A stretch of 64,000 bases of DNA from Strix aluco. Its lineage: Eukaryota > Chordata > Aves > Strigiformes > Strigidae. Positions 12,701 to 22,928 of this stretch are shown in pieces (positions within the stretch are counted from its first letter, which is position 1; the number at the start of each line of letters is the position of its first letter). The notes under the pieces are model-generated. The model was not told the DNA's origin and made no database searches. It worked only from the letters and a program-made list of their open reading frames with translations. The DNA lies in contig NC_133948.1 in NCBI RefSeq assembly GCF_031877795.1, positions 496,001 to 560,000 on the forward strand, given 5' to 3'. A program made the translations under genes and the position numbers.

Positions 12701-15700
12701 GCAGTGCAGCACCACCATACAGTCCCTCCTCGGTAAGAGGCGGCCGTGGGCTCCATCCGGGCAGACCTCAACCTCTCCCTGCCTTTCCTTGATGCAGGCC
12801 TGTGGAACAGTCATGTTTTACATCAACGGAAGAAAAGTATTTAACAGGATAGTTCTAGAAGTAAATGTTTACTGAAAATTTTGTCATAGCTGGGAGTCAT
12901 TTACCACTGGGTCCGGTATCTGAGAAACGTGATGTGACTATTCCTTTCTCCCAGCTCTCAGTCAGAAAATGTACAATCAGATGTAAAGTGGAAAAACCTT
13001 TTGCTTTCTGGAAATTGCTCCTGCTTCCAGAACTCACTGCTGCTTCAGTGGTGTGGGGTGAGGTTTTAGGAATTAGCTGAGTTTGTGTTCTGTTCAGGTT
13101 GTTGCATTTTTAGCATTCAAGAAACAGCTACTGAACAGTCCCTGTTTCTGCTGATGTTTTTCAGGTTTGCCTAACCCTGCACTTCAGGCACTTTGTAAAC
13201 TTATCACAGCTTCAGAAACGGGAGAACAGCTTATCAACAGGGTGAGTTGGGAGGTTTTCCTCCAGTACCAGTTTCCAAGTCGTTCTTCCCAGGTCAGTAA
13301 ATTCAGAAATACACAGAATGGTTTATGCCCTGGTTTATCAGCCCAGAGCTTGCCAGGAGACTTCAGGGTTGAAATTCTGAACTTGCCTGTTTGTGTGAAT
13401 GAAAAGCATGTGTCCAGAAGAGAAGAATGCAGGTATGTTACTGGCCTGCATGGCCTTGGGTCTCCCTGTTCAGTGACAGAAGTGAAAACACGATCCCTGC
13501 TGCAGTGAGGGGGCAGCACAATGTGGTAAATGAGTGGCAGAACCACTAATTGCTATTTGGCCATCCTGTCTAGGTCTTTGTCCACTGTAATTACCAAAGT
13601 CCCAAGGTATAATTGACTTTGGACAATGCAAGGTCTGTTGAAAGTTTACTGAGCCTCTGCTTCTCCTGGGGTGTGCTCGTAGCTCTGCCGGAGGGTTCAT
13701 GGCCTTTGGGAGAAAGGCTGTGGACTCCTCCCTGCTCCCCCCACTCCCCTTCACATTCCTCCCTCTCCCAGTCTCTCAAGCATGCCTGGCCTAACCAAAC
13801 CTTTCTCTGTGCCACCAGCCTGGCTGGCTTTCCATTACATGTTTCTTGCTGTCCTGATCGCTCCTCCAGTGAGGTTTATCTTGGTCATTTGCCTGCTTTG
13901 GTAAATGAGCACGCTGCACAGTGAACGGGCACACAGCTCGCTTTCTTTTCCCCTTTCCCCCTGCAAAAGTGCTCCAGGGAAGCACCGTGGTGGGTAGCTG
14001 GGATTTCCTATGTGTAGCTTCAGAGGGCTCCCCTTCATTCTGTCACGCTTGAGTCTCTGCAGAAAATACAGAACAAGAGCCCCAGCTTTGCTGTTGCCCA
14101 CTGAGCAGCCTCCTGAGTCAGTCCGTTAGACTAAGCCCGCTTCAGGGAAGGGGCTCCGTGTTACCATCCGCAGTAGCACATGAGATATTTCTAGTGGCTC
14201 GTCCTTTAGGGCATGTTGCTGCCTTGCCTTGGCTCTTTTGTCAGTGCCTGAGACTTCCGTGGTTGAAGAGCAGGATTATTTTTTCCTCATTGCCACCAGA
14301 GGGAGGCGCGGAGTCGAAGGGATGTGATGAGCAGAAGACAACGTTCCCATAGATCAGAGCAGGTTACAGTGTCCGTGATATTACTTCACAATTGTCTTCT
14401 TGCCTCAGATAATTAAATCACCCAAGGAAAAACATTCAGATGGCTGCACACAGCTAGCAAAAGATGCACTCGCCATTTCCTCAGCTGCCCCACGCAATAA
14501 ATACTGGCAGAGGTATTGCATTGTTTTTGCAAATGTTCTTCTATAGCCAAACCCTGGGCAGAATTTCCTTTTGCACAAGAGTCTGTCCAGCTACGAGTTA
14601 GGGTTTTTCAGGTCCCTTGCTCTGCAGTTGCTTGCGCTTCTCCCCTCGTTCCTCTCGGCAGTCCCGTTGCTGAGCAGCTCGGGCTCTGCCTGTCGCAGAC
14701 TTTGTTCCAGACTGAAGCAGCCTGACTGGCAGTTCAGGCTGTGGGTGCTGCCCACCGCCCTTCCCAGGGGGGTGACGAGCTCCGGGGGGGGGGGGGGGGG
14801 GGGCAGGTGCCCTTGGCAGGAGTGGAGCAGCAAGGCTGGAAGCCTCATCTTTTGCTCTGGATAGAAAATGCTTATTTTTAGTGCAAAACAAGGCAGGAAC
14901 CACAAAAGAGAACTTCAGTACTCCCACATGTGCAAGGAGAAGTTAGGAACTGCTGACTGCATTAAGTGCCCATAATGTATCCCAGAGAAAACAAGAGAAG
15001 GGCTTGTTTTATGTTCAGCCTTCTGCCAGAATGTGGGTTGGCCTGAGTATCTGCCTGCTAAGTGTCTGATTGTAATGAGCTGGGCACTCCCAGATTCCAG
15101 CTGCCTGTTCCCACGCTGTTGGGCTCCTGATTCACAGCTCAGGCCGTTTCCATTGCTCCCTTCTTTCTCTGGACAGAGCATCTTGCACTCAGGATGCTGG
15201 TTTGCATGTGGATGTGTCACTGCAGGGTTCCCGATCACAGGCGTTTTGTAGCACAGAATAACCTGTGTTCTTTCTTTCTTTTCTCCTCTCTTCTCCTTTC
15301 TTGTTATCTGCTGCCCGAAGGCTGTTAAAAATATGGTGGGAATGGTGAGTATTACATGCACTGGGAATGACACTGCTGTGCAGGATCAAATGCCTCGGTC
15401 ACTGCAGACCCATTTCCCTGTGCCACATAGTGTCTTCAGCCCCGCTTTCAGGCCTGGAATTTGCTCCATGGTGCCACTGTGGAAAAGGCTCTGTAAGCTT
15501 TTGTGGGCTGTAAGAGATGGGTGGTCCTGAGGTCAGCCGGGCCCTGATTAATGACTTTCCATCCTTCCTGCCCTGGCTGTGTTTTTGAATTACATGGGAT
15601 CCTGGCACCTTAATCTGTGTCAGATCTTCATAAACACATTTTTTTCTCTACTTTGCTACTCCTGTCCCTTGGGCACAGTTAAGAAACTTCTTTCCTGGAG

Positions 15701-18700
15701 GCCATGGAGAGGTATTAGGAAAGTCTTCCATGGTTTCATATGACTTGTTCTGCCTAGTTAAGTGCTGAGAATGAGTTTCCTGGGATTTGCGTAAGGAGCA
15801 TGGCTCAGTCATGGAATGGGCTTTACTATGTTGCTGTGAGCAGCCCCAAAGTAGCTTTTTCCTTTTCTTTCACTTCACAGATTTTCCTGCTGTGCTTCCT
15901 TCTTGTTCCATTTCCACTGGCCACACCACCCAGCCTCACCTCAGTTCTGTCCCTGCCTTTGCTGCTGTTCAAGTTTGTCTGTTGTTGCTGTCCCTCTGCC
16001 CAGACCTCTTCATCTCACTGTTCTGTTCAGGAGCAGCAGCTGAAATTTGGGTGTACCGGGAAGGGGATGTTTGCAGTGCACTTCCTTAGCTGCGGCTGTC
16101 GGACAAGCAGTGGTGTGATCTGTAAGGAAAGGCTAATGTTTTTATTGTTGTCTTCAGCTGCATCAAGTCCTGGTTCAACTTCAGGCCGGCGAGAAGGAGC
16201 AAGATTTCTCCTCTGCACCAATCCAGGTTTCCATCAGTGTCCAGCTCTGGAGGCTACCTGGCTGTCATGAGTTTCTGGCAGCTCTAGGTAGGAAAACACT
16301 TCTTTCCATTCTCTTTCTAACGCTATTGCTGGCGTCCTGTGCGGTGGCCTGAAGGAGTGACGGGACACACAGCTTTAGGTTTGCTTGTCTGGGCAGTGTT
16401 TGGCCCTCGTGTCTCTGGACGGGATCCCTGACTGCCCAGTCCGTCCCCGCCCGTTCGCACCCACATTGCTCCTTTGCTCACTCGTTGGCCAGTGGGAAGG
16501 TGCATTTTTCTCTCGTGCACCAAAACATCTCCTGAGTCAGCAGAACACAGATTTCAGGGTTGACAGCAGCTTGGTACTGTCAGGTTGGTTTAACCCCAGT
16601 TTTTATTTCAGAATCCTGTTCCCCTCTTGTTCAAAATACATACTTTAGAGTTTGCTTCTGGCCTCCTGCCTGAAGTGAACCAATCATTGCTTTGGCAGGG
16701 AAACCTGTGCACGGGGAAGGGTAGGACATACCAGGGTGATAGTATGTACCAGGGTCTGCATCCTGCAGAAAAGACAGAGGAGAACTAAATATCAAAGTGG
16801 ATTTTATTCTGGCTTGGACCTTGCTTACAGTTAGTAAAAAGGCATTGCAGGGAAGAGGCTGTGCTGCAAAAAGAAGCATCCGAGAAGACTGCTTGAGGAG
16901 CTCGTAAAAGCCAGGCATCGTTTCACACACAGTCGTGCCTCCTGCAGCCCAGCCCTCCTCTGCTAAATTCCAATGTCTGTGCTCTTTGTCAGACCCGTTT
17001 CTGTGAGAAAACTTGGGATTAATGATGAATGGTTGGGGCATGTGGGACACTGTTCCCTGAGATGTGTTTCGTATATTGTTCCCCAACAATTCCAAATAAT
17101 TTGCAACTAAAAAGTACTGACTGTCAGTTTGCACAGGAGTGATTTGTTTCTGTGTATGTGTTCACAGTCCAGCACCATGAAGCTCCCAACACCTGCTGGA
17201 GAAGATGTGCTAAATAGTGCTGGGACACTGCGGGATCTCATATCTCTTTGTTCTAAATGTTGTGTTATAAATGAGATCACACTTGCTTAAGACATTGGAT
17301 CGTTCTGTGAGGTGTAATTCTCTGCTCTGTATTTCACTACAGGTTTTGACCTTTGTGAAGTCGGCCAAGAGGAGGTGATACTGAAAACTGGGAAACAAGC
17401 TAATAGGAGGACCATGCACTTTGCTCTACAATCCTTGCTGGCACTTTTTGGTAAAGCTGCTTAGAGTAGTTTTTGATCCCATATCTCATGATTTGATCAG
17501 AACGGCTTGTATTGAGATCTCACACTCTTACCTTTTGCAAAGATCGTCCATATATAGAATCACAAAATAATAGACTGGTTTGGGTTGGAAGGGCCCTTAA
17601 AGCCCATCTAGTTCCCACCCCCCTGCCCCAGGCAGGGCCACCTTCCACTAGCCCAGGTTGCCCAAAGCCCCGGCCAACCTGGCCTTGAACCCTGCCAGGG
17701 AGGGGGCAGCCACAGCTTCTCTGGGCAACCTGTGCCAGGGCCTCACCACCTTCACGGGGAAGAATTTCTTCCTTAGATCTCATCTAAATCTCCCCTCTCT
17801 CAGTTTAAAACCGATAGCCCTCGTTATATCCCTACCCCCCTGATCAAGAGTCCCTCCCCCCTTTCCTGTAGCCCCTTTCAGTCCTGGAAGGCCACTCTAA
17901 GGTCTCCCCGGAGCCTTCTCCAGCTGAACCCCCCAACTCTCTCAGCCTGTCCTCACAGGGGGGTGCTCCAGCCCCCCGAGCATCTTCGTGGCCTCCTCTG
18001 GCCCTGCTCGAGCAGGTCCGTGTCCTTCTGCTGTTGGTGCCCCCAGAGCTGGACCCAGCACTGCAGGGGGGTCTCACCAGAGCGGAGCAGAGGGGGAGAA
18101 TCCCCCCCTCGCCCTGCTGCCCACACTGCTCTGGGTGCAGCCCAGCACACGGGTGGCTTTCTGGGCTGCCAGCGCCCGTTGCTGGCTCACAGGCAGTTTT
18201 CCACCCACCAACCCCCCCCAAGTCCTTCTCCTCGGGGCTGCTCTCCAGCCACTCCTCGCCCAGCCTGGATTTGTGCTGGGGATTGCCCCGACCCATGGGC
18301 AGGACCTTGCCCTTGGCCTTGTTGAGCTCCATGAGGTTTGCACGTCCCCCCTCTCCAGCCTGTCCAGGCCCCTCTGGATGGCACATCCCTTCCTTCAGCA
18401 TGTCCCCACACCACACAGCTCGGTGTCGTTGGGGAACTCGCTGAGGGTGCCTCGATCCCACTGTCCGTGTCCCCAACAAAGATGCTAAACAGCGCCGGTC
18501 CCAACCCCGACCCTGAGGACGCCGCTCGTCACTGCTCTGCACTTGGACATGGAGCTGCTGACCCCAACTCTCTGAGTGCGACCGTCCAGCCAATTCCTGA
18601 TCCCCCGAGTGCTCCATCCGTCAGACCCACGGCTCTCCAATTAGAGACAAGGATGTTGCGTGGGGCAGTGTCAGATGCTGTGCACAAGTCAGGTGGATGA

Positions 18701-21700
18701 CGTCAGCTGCTCTTCCCTTACCCACCAACGCTGTAACCCCGTTGTAGAAGGCCACCAAATTCGTCAGGCAGGATTTGCCCTTAGTGAAGCCGTGTTGGCC
18801 AACACCAATCCCCTCCTTATTTTCCATGTGCCCCAGCACAGCTTCCAGGAGGATCCACTCCGTGATCTTGCCGGGCACAGAGGTGAGACTGACTGGCCTG
18901 TACTTCCCTGGGTTTTCCTTTTTTCCCTTTTAAAAATGGGGGTTGTTTCCCCTTCTCCAGTTGGTGGGAACTTCACTGGACTGCCACGGCTTCTCAAATA
19001 TGATGGACAGTGGCTGAGCCACTTCATCCGCCAGTTCCTTCGGGACCTGCAGATGCATCTCATCAGGTCCCGTGGACTTGTGCACCTTCAGGTTCCTGCG
19101 ATGGTCTCAAACCTGATCTTCTCCTGCAGTGGGTGGCTCTTCATTCTCCCAGTCCCCCCCCTTTGTCTTCTGCCCCTTGGGCGGTGTGGCTGGAGCACTT
19201 GCCGGTGAAGACTGAGGCAAAAAGGTCATTGAGCACCTTCCTCATGTCCCAGGTAACCAGGTCTCTGTTTCCTTCCGGAGAGGGTTCACATTTTCCCCAG
19301 TCTTCCTTTTATCACCGACATACCTACAGAAGCTTTCCTTGTTGCCCTTGATGTTCCTGGCCAGATTTAATTCTATCAGGGCTTTGGCCTTCCTAACCCG
19401 ATTCCTGGCTGCTCAGACAGTTTCTCTGTATTTCTTCCAGGCTGCCTGTCCTTGCTTCCACCCTCTGTAGGCTCCTTTTTGTGTTTGAGCTTGTCCAGGA
19501 GCTCCTTGTCCATCCCTGCAGCCTCCTGGCGTTCTTACCCAGCTTCCTCTTTGTGGGGATGTGTCGCTCCTGAGCTTGGAGGAGGTGATCCTTTACTATT
19601 AACCAGCTTTCTTAGGCCCCTCTTCCCTCCAGGGCTTTATCCCACGCTGCTCTGCCAGGCAGACCCCTGAAGAGCCCAAGGCTGCTCTCCTGAAGCCCAG
19701 GGCAGTGAGCTTGCCGCGCACCCTCCTCGCTGCCCTCAGGATCTTGAACTCTCCCATTTCATGGTCACTGTAGCCAGGGCTGCCCTTGAGCCTCACACTG
19801 CCCCTTCTTGTTGGCGAGAACACGGTCCAGCAGAGCCCCTCTCCTCATTGGCTCTGTCACTTGGAGAAGGCACATCAAGGCACTCCAGGAAGCTCCTGGG
19901 TTGCTTGTGCCCTGCCATTGTCACACACGTGTCACACAGACCATGCATCGTACAGCAGGTGCAGCAAATGTTATTTTTACAGGGGAAACAAACACTGAGA
20001 CTTGGCTGAGGCCAAAGCTGGGAATAGAGTCCAGCAGCTGGAGGATGTATAACTCTTGGTTTTGAGATACAAAATGATAATGAATTGATGTTTTGCCTAG
20101 GATACCTGGACTGAGGCTGCCTGTGCATTTCCTGGGCTGTGCACATTTATTTTCTCACCTAAGAATGGTTGGGGTTTTTAAAGTAGCCTAGAGTCTGAGT
20201 GCATGTTTTGTAGCATTTCCTCTTAATTCTGATAGAACATTACCTGGTTTTGTTTGATTTTACTGTATATCTAGAGACATGTTTGTACATTATTTTTTTT
20301 TCTTTTTCAGATTCTACAGAGCTGCCTAAGCGCCTTAGCCTGGACAGTTCCTCATCACTAGAGTCCCTGGCTTCTGCTCAGTCTATTTCTAACCCTGTAC
20401 CCCAGTACCAAAACCCTCCATTCTCTCCTACCTGTCCAGACAGCATTGCATCAGATGCCATTTCTGTGTACAGCCTGAGCTCCATTGCTTCCTCCATGAG
20501 TTTTGTTTCCAAGCAAGAGAGCGTGCCAGATGGTCTGGGTCACAGAGGACGCCAGGACTATGAAAGGCCCAAGAACATCTACCCGCAGAGGTCTGCAGCA
20601 CAGAGCCAGTTGTCACCACAAGCCAGCACTGTAGCCAGCAAAGATGAGGAAGAGTATGAAGGTTTTTCTATAATCAGCAACGAGCCTTTGGCCAGTTACC
20701 AAGAAAACATAAAACCAAGATTTTCCCCTGATCACAAACAGCCCAAAACTGGTCAGACTGGAAGCATTAAAGAGTCTGTCAACTCCAAAGGGAGCATAAG
20801 TACCCCAAATTCTCCTGTTAAAATGACTCTTATTCCCAGTCCAAATTCACCTTTCCAAAAAGTTGGGAAACTTGCAAGTTCTGATACTGGGGAATCTGAC
20901 CAGTCTAGCACTGAGACTGACAGCACTGTCAAATCCCAGGAGGACAGCAATCCAAAGCTTGACCCGCAAGAGTTGGCCCAGAAGATTCTGGAGGAAACTC
21001 AGAGTCACCTCATTGCTGTTGAACGTCTTCAGAGAAGCAGCAGCCAAATAAGCAAGAGCAACAATTCTGAGGATGGGGCCTCCACCCCCGCGGGTGTGTC
21101 TGCGTTCAGATCCTCAGAGACCAGCGCATTCAGCCGGCCAGTCAGCTCCAGTCAGAAGAACCAGTCTTCACCTCTTGCAATGAAACCAAAGCCTCCAACG
21201 AGGAGTTCATCCCTTCAGAAAGTGAGCTCTGGCTATAATAGCCCTACGACATCGGAGATGTCGAACAAAGAAGGCACAGGCCAATACAGCGGGCAGCCAT
21301 CTCCAAGTTGTGAGTTGCATGGGTCCTTAACTGAGCAGCCTCACTTCAAACTCAAGTACCCCAGCTCTCCCTACAGTGCTCATATTTCTAAATCACCCAG
21401 AAATATCTCTCCAAGCTCAGGGCATCAGTCTCCTGGTGGCAGCACTCCATCTCCTGCTCTTTCCTATTCCTCAGCTGGTTCTGCTCGCTCAAGTCCAGCT
21501 GATGCCCCAGACATAGACAAATTAAAGATGGCTGCCATTGATGAAAAAGTGCAAGCAATTCACAACTTAAAGATGTTCTGGCAAAGCACTCCCCATCACT
21601 CCACTGGCCCAATAAAGATTCTCCGAGGAGCTCCTGGAACAATGACTTCTAAGAAAGATGTCCTCAGCTTGCTTAATCTATCTCCACGGCACAGCAAAGA

Positions 21701-21932
21701 AGAAAGCGCAGATAAGCTGGAACTCAAGGACCTGTCTATTGAGCAACGCCTTGCTTCTCCACAGAAGAACCCCCCAAATGGACACAGGCGCCCTGAAACT
21801 ACAAACGCAGTGACATCAACTCATTCCCCTTCCAGTAGCACTCCAGGAACCACGCGCCCCTTGAGGCTGCCGTCTGGGAACGGTTATAAATTTTTGTCAC
21901 CGGGAAGATTTTTTCCTTCCTCCAAATGTTGA
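3572..21932 (+). CDS. TTC28: TTC28 (tetratricopeptide repeat domain 28), 3' part of gene: ten coding exons, C-terminal 1,120 residues
   Basis: Joined exons: 3572-3716, 7673-7852, 8905-9625, 11310-11434, 12501-12732, 13165-13241, 15321-15344, 16158-16287, 17343-17450 and 20311-21932. All junctions are GT-AG and the phases join without a stop, giving 1,120 aa plus TGA. Identity rests on my memory of human TTC28 (about 2,480 aa), which matches almost throughout, for example [27 protein letters not shown] and the C-terminus [12 protein letters not shown]. The window therefore holds roughly the last 45% of the protein; the TPR array lies upstream, outside it. Known role: a large TPR scaffold reported at centrosome and midbody during cytokinesis. 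The visible part is a CHAT (caspase-like) domain, a linker ending in a microexon, and a long disordered Ser/Pro tail. The first base of exon 3572 completes a split codon, so the gene continues off the left edge or in unseen upstream exons. Confidence 0.96.
6246..6318. repeat. Short tandem duplication, two units of 37 and 36 bp
   Basis: Unit 1 (6246-6282) and unit 2 (6283-6318) both read ctca-ctgaaata-g-c-tgctctaa and end in gg-g-tt. They differ at only a few positions and by one base in length. This is a local direct duplication in TTC28 intron DNA; no further copies flank it. Confidence 0.75.
6670..6708. repeat. Perfect 15-bp inverted repeat (stem-loop)
   Basis: Left arm 6670-6684 (gagacaaggatctag) and right arm 6694-6708 are exact reverse complements with a 9-nt loop. 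A second perfect 8-bp hairpin (ctgcagtg / cactgcag, 2-nt loop) follows at 6713-6730. Either strand could fold when transcribed. Confidence 0.85.
7673..7852 (+). CDS. TTC28: TTC28 exon: CHAT domain, N-terminal beta-strand core
   Basis: Acceptor ttttcag|ggt and donor aag|gtctgg. Exactly 60 codons. It encodes [21 protein letters not shown], matching the CHAT signature 'L.iv.dg.L..iPf.aL', then a loop [21 protein letters not shown]. The phase is 0 at both ends, so skipping would remove 60 residues of the CHAT fold in frame. Confidence 0.95.
7853..8904 (+). other. TTC28: TTC28 intron
   Basis: Intron of 1,052 nt. Nothing recognised. Acceptor tract ctctttctctctgcag lies just before 8905. Confidence 0.85.
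8905..9625 (+). CDS. TTC28: TTC28 exon: CHAT domain body (240 codons)
   Basis: Acceptor ctctgcag|tcc and donor g|gtagga. Contains the CHAT histidine motif VHFATH (His codons 9136 and 9148) in its usual context after a 'm..a..vHfa.H' helix. The C-terminal CHAT signature [21 protein letters not shown] is also present. The strand that carries the catalytic Cys in active CHAT proteases (consensus LSAC) reads LGSY here, with the Cys position taken by Tyr (9382-9384). The domain therefore looks catalytically dead and is probably a binding module. The acidic insert between them (about 9180-9330) is Ser/Asp-rich and probably a loop. Confidence 0.96.
9626..11309 (+). other. TTC28: TTC28 intron
   Basis: Intron of 1,684 nt with a 14-base poly-A run at 10647-10660. 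The last 250 nt (11060-11309) happen to be open in the frame of the next exon; see rejected items. The acceptor at 11309 has a weak pyrimidine tract. Confidence 0.8.
11310..11434 (+). CDS. TTC28: TTC28 exon: end of CHAT domain
   Basis: Acceptor cctgcag|gc and donor ctg|gtaaga. Two bases complete the Gly of [11 protein letters not shown], then 41 codons follow. 'W..F.liG' is the closing strand of CHAT domains. [18 protein letters not shown], a predicted helix, follows. Confidence 0.96.
11435..12500 (+). other. TTC28: TTC28 intron
   Basis: Intron of 1,066 nt. Nothing recognised. Confidence 0.85.
12501..12732 (+). CDS. TTC28: TTC28 exon: post-CHAT helical region
   Basis: Acceptor ccccaaag|gtg and donor g|gtaaga. 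77 codons plus one base. Encodes [12 protein letters not shown], then [20 protein letters not shown] and [15 protein letters not shown]. It is almost the same as the human protein from memory, which suggests strong constraint beyond the CHAT fold. Higher GC than its neighbours, as usual for an exon in a bird gene. Confidence 0.95.
12733..13164 (+). other. TTC28: TTC28 intron (432 nt)
   Basis: Short intron. Acceptor tgatgtttttcag. Nothing else recognised. Confidence 0.85.
13165..13241 (+). CDS. TTC28: TTC28 exon (77 nt)
   Basis: Two bases complete Gly, then 25 codons from [12 protein letters not shown] to GEQLINR. Donor agg|gtgagt. It ends in phase 0, directly before the 24-nt microexon. Confidence 0.94.
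13242..15320 (+). other. TTC28: TTC28 intron upstream of the microexon
   Basis: Intron of 2,079 nt. It has a run of 20 G at 14784-14803 and a strong pyrimidine tract (about 15261-15311) ahead of the microexon acceptor, as expected for microexon definition. Confidence 0.85.
14784..14803 (+). repeat. Homopolymer run of 20 G
   Basis: Unbroken G20, about 520 nt upstream of the TTC28 microexon. Its exact length may be uncertain because such runs are sequencing-error prone. It could form a G-quadruplex in DNA or in the pre-mRNA, since the G-rich strand is the coding strand. Confidence 0.9.
15321..15344 (+). CDS. TTC28: TTC28 24-nt microexon (8 residues, AVKNMVGM)
   Basis: Bounded by gcccgaag and gtgagt. 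Eight whole codons give AVKNMVGM, which exactly fills the gap between ...GEQLINR and LHQVLVQLQ. This is the order I recall for the human protein. The phase is 0 at both ends, so inclusion or skipping keeps the frame. Too short for ORF scanning. The long C/T tract upstream supports recognition. Confidence 0.92.
15345..16157 (+). other. TTC28: TTC28 intron
   Basis: Intron of 813 nt. Nothing recognised apart from a pyrimidine-rich stretch at about 15855-16025. Confidence 0.85.
16158..16287 (+). CDS. TTC28: TTC28 exon (130 nt)
   Basis: Acceptor tcttcag|ctg and donor g|gtagga. Encodes [16 protein letters not shown], then a beta-rich [20 protein letters not shown], one base into Gly. Highly conserved with human from memory; no known domain name. 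Confidence 0.95.
16288..17342 (+). other. TTC28: TTC28 intron
   Basis: Intron of 1,055 nt. An antisense open frame (16631-17134) is judged spurious. Nothing else recognised. Confidence 0.85.
17343..17450 (+). CDS. TTC28: TTC28 exon (108 nt)
   Basis: Acceptor cactacag|gt and donor g|gtaaag. Encodes [19 protein letters not shown] and then [10 protein letters not shown], one base into Asp. This closes the ordered part of the protein before the disordered tail. Confidence 0.95.
17451..20310 (+). other. TTC28: Last TTC28 intron, mostly occupied by a CR1 LINE
   Basis: Intron of 2,860 nt, of which about 2.36 kb is one reverse-oriented CR1 (listed separately). The remaining 3' part is AT-richer and ends in a T-rich acceptor, tttttttttctttttcag. 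Confidence 0.88.
17556..19918 (-). mobile_element. CR1 non-LTR retrotransposon, long 5'-truncated copy (copy 1)
   Basis: On the - strand this reads as CR1 ORF2, from the linker before the reverse transcriptase (19823 downward: [19 protein letters not shown]), through the RT (about 18878: [29 protein letters not shown]), to the CR1 3' end ('CCCAGAGAAGCTGTGGCTG', 17702-17740 region). The 3' end lies at about 17556, near ctattattttgtgattct. The reading frame is broken by several indels, and the RT active-site box reads FPND instead of FADD. It is dead. The endonuclease part and 5' end are missing. The boundaries are estimates. Confidence 0.9.
20311..21932 (+). CDS. TTC28: TTC28 last coding exon: Ser/Pro-rich disordered tail and C-terminus
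   Basis: Acceptor ctttttcag|at, stop TGA at 21930-21932. 540 codons starting with (D)[18 protein letters not shown]. Low-complexity Ser/Pro/Thr/Asn dominates. Embedded conserved islands are [38 protein letters not shown] (several SP/TP sites), [25 protein letters not shown] (a likely amphipathic helix), [20 protein letters not shown] (second helix, about 21511-21590) and the terminal [17 protein letters not shown]. The many SP/TP motifs suggest proline-directed phosphorylation, consistent with a mitotic scaffold; this is inference. An open frame runs 61 nt upstream into the intron but the acceptor sets the start. Confidence 0.97.
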
Positions 21933-22922
21933 AATGCCTCGAGTACCAGCTGATGACTTACAATCTTGTTACAGTATTTGCTTCTGCCCACTTGCCTTTA
22001 TCAGTACAGAACCATTATCTAAGCAGCCGTGGTCACACCCACAGTTGGCAGTGCCCAGGACGGTGACAGACTGGCCCTGCCTGTCGCTGCGCAGGAACAC
22101 GGCCCTCACAGACGGGTTTTAGTCCCTTACCAGGACCTTGCCCAGACTCCCCTGATAACAGGTTCTCTGTAGCGTTCAGTATTTGCAGCAACAGGTCCGA
22201 TGAATCCAGTTGTCCATCAAATACTAGCTTTTAAGCCACCTACTTGTATTTCTTAATCTAACAGGCAGTTTTACAGCTGGCTTTTCATACAGAAATTAGA
22301 CATATCAGGGATTGGAGAGGGAAGCGAGGGGAGGCAGAACTTTCATGTATACCACAAAGAAAGTATGCACAAGTTTCTGCCTGGAGAAGTACAAGCCATT
22401 TATTTGATTGCTTTCAAAGGCTGACAGAGGGGATAGGGTGACACACCTCCAGATATCTCTGCCAAGTTAGCCAAACACAAGAAATTGCTGGCAAGAAAAC
22501 TCCATAGCAGCATGATACGGGCAGTTCTCTTCCATCGTTTAGAGGCTGGTGAAACAAAGACACAGGTGCCCCGTTCTAAAACCTGCATCTCGGGTAGCTC
22601 TTTCCTGGAAGGAGACCTTTCAGGGGATATTTTGCTGGTTGGTCAGCTCAGAAAGAATGTTTGGGGCATAACGAACACAGTGAGCCTCAGCGTGAGGTAG
22701 TGAGTGTGTGTCGGAGAGACAAGTTCTGGTTTTATTGAGTGCTCTGATCTTTCTGGCACACAGCGTTACGAAGGTGAAATTTTCATCTTGGCAAGTATTT
22801 GGGCAGCACAGATGTCTTCTGCTAAGTGCACAGAAAAGGGTTACAGACACTGAAGCTCAGAACATTATTTTACAGTAGGCAGGAATGTGACATCAGTGTA
22901 TGATTTAGAAATCACCTGACCA

Positions 22923-22928
22923 AATAAA
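22923..22928 (+). terminator. TTC28: Candidate proximal poly(A) signal of TTC28
   Basis: Canonical AATAAA 990 nt after the TTC28 stop. No strong GU-rich element follows directly, so usage is uncertain. Confidence 0.4.

Noticed and set aside
16631-17134. Antisense 167-codon open frame in a TTC28 intron
   Set aside because: No recognisable domain, no poly-A or splice context; likely chance.
17953-18617. Several long open frames on both strands at 17.9-18.6 kb and again at 39.4-40.2 kb
   Set aside because: They are frames of degenerate CR1 sequence; the two sets are the same element in opposite orientation, not a duplicated gene.
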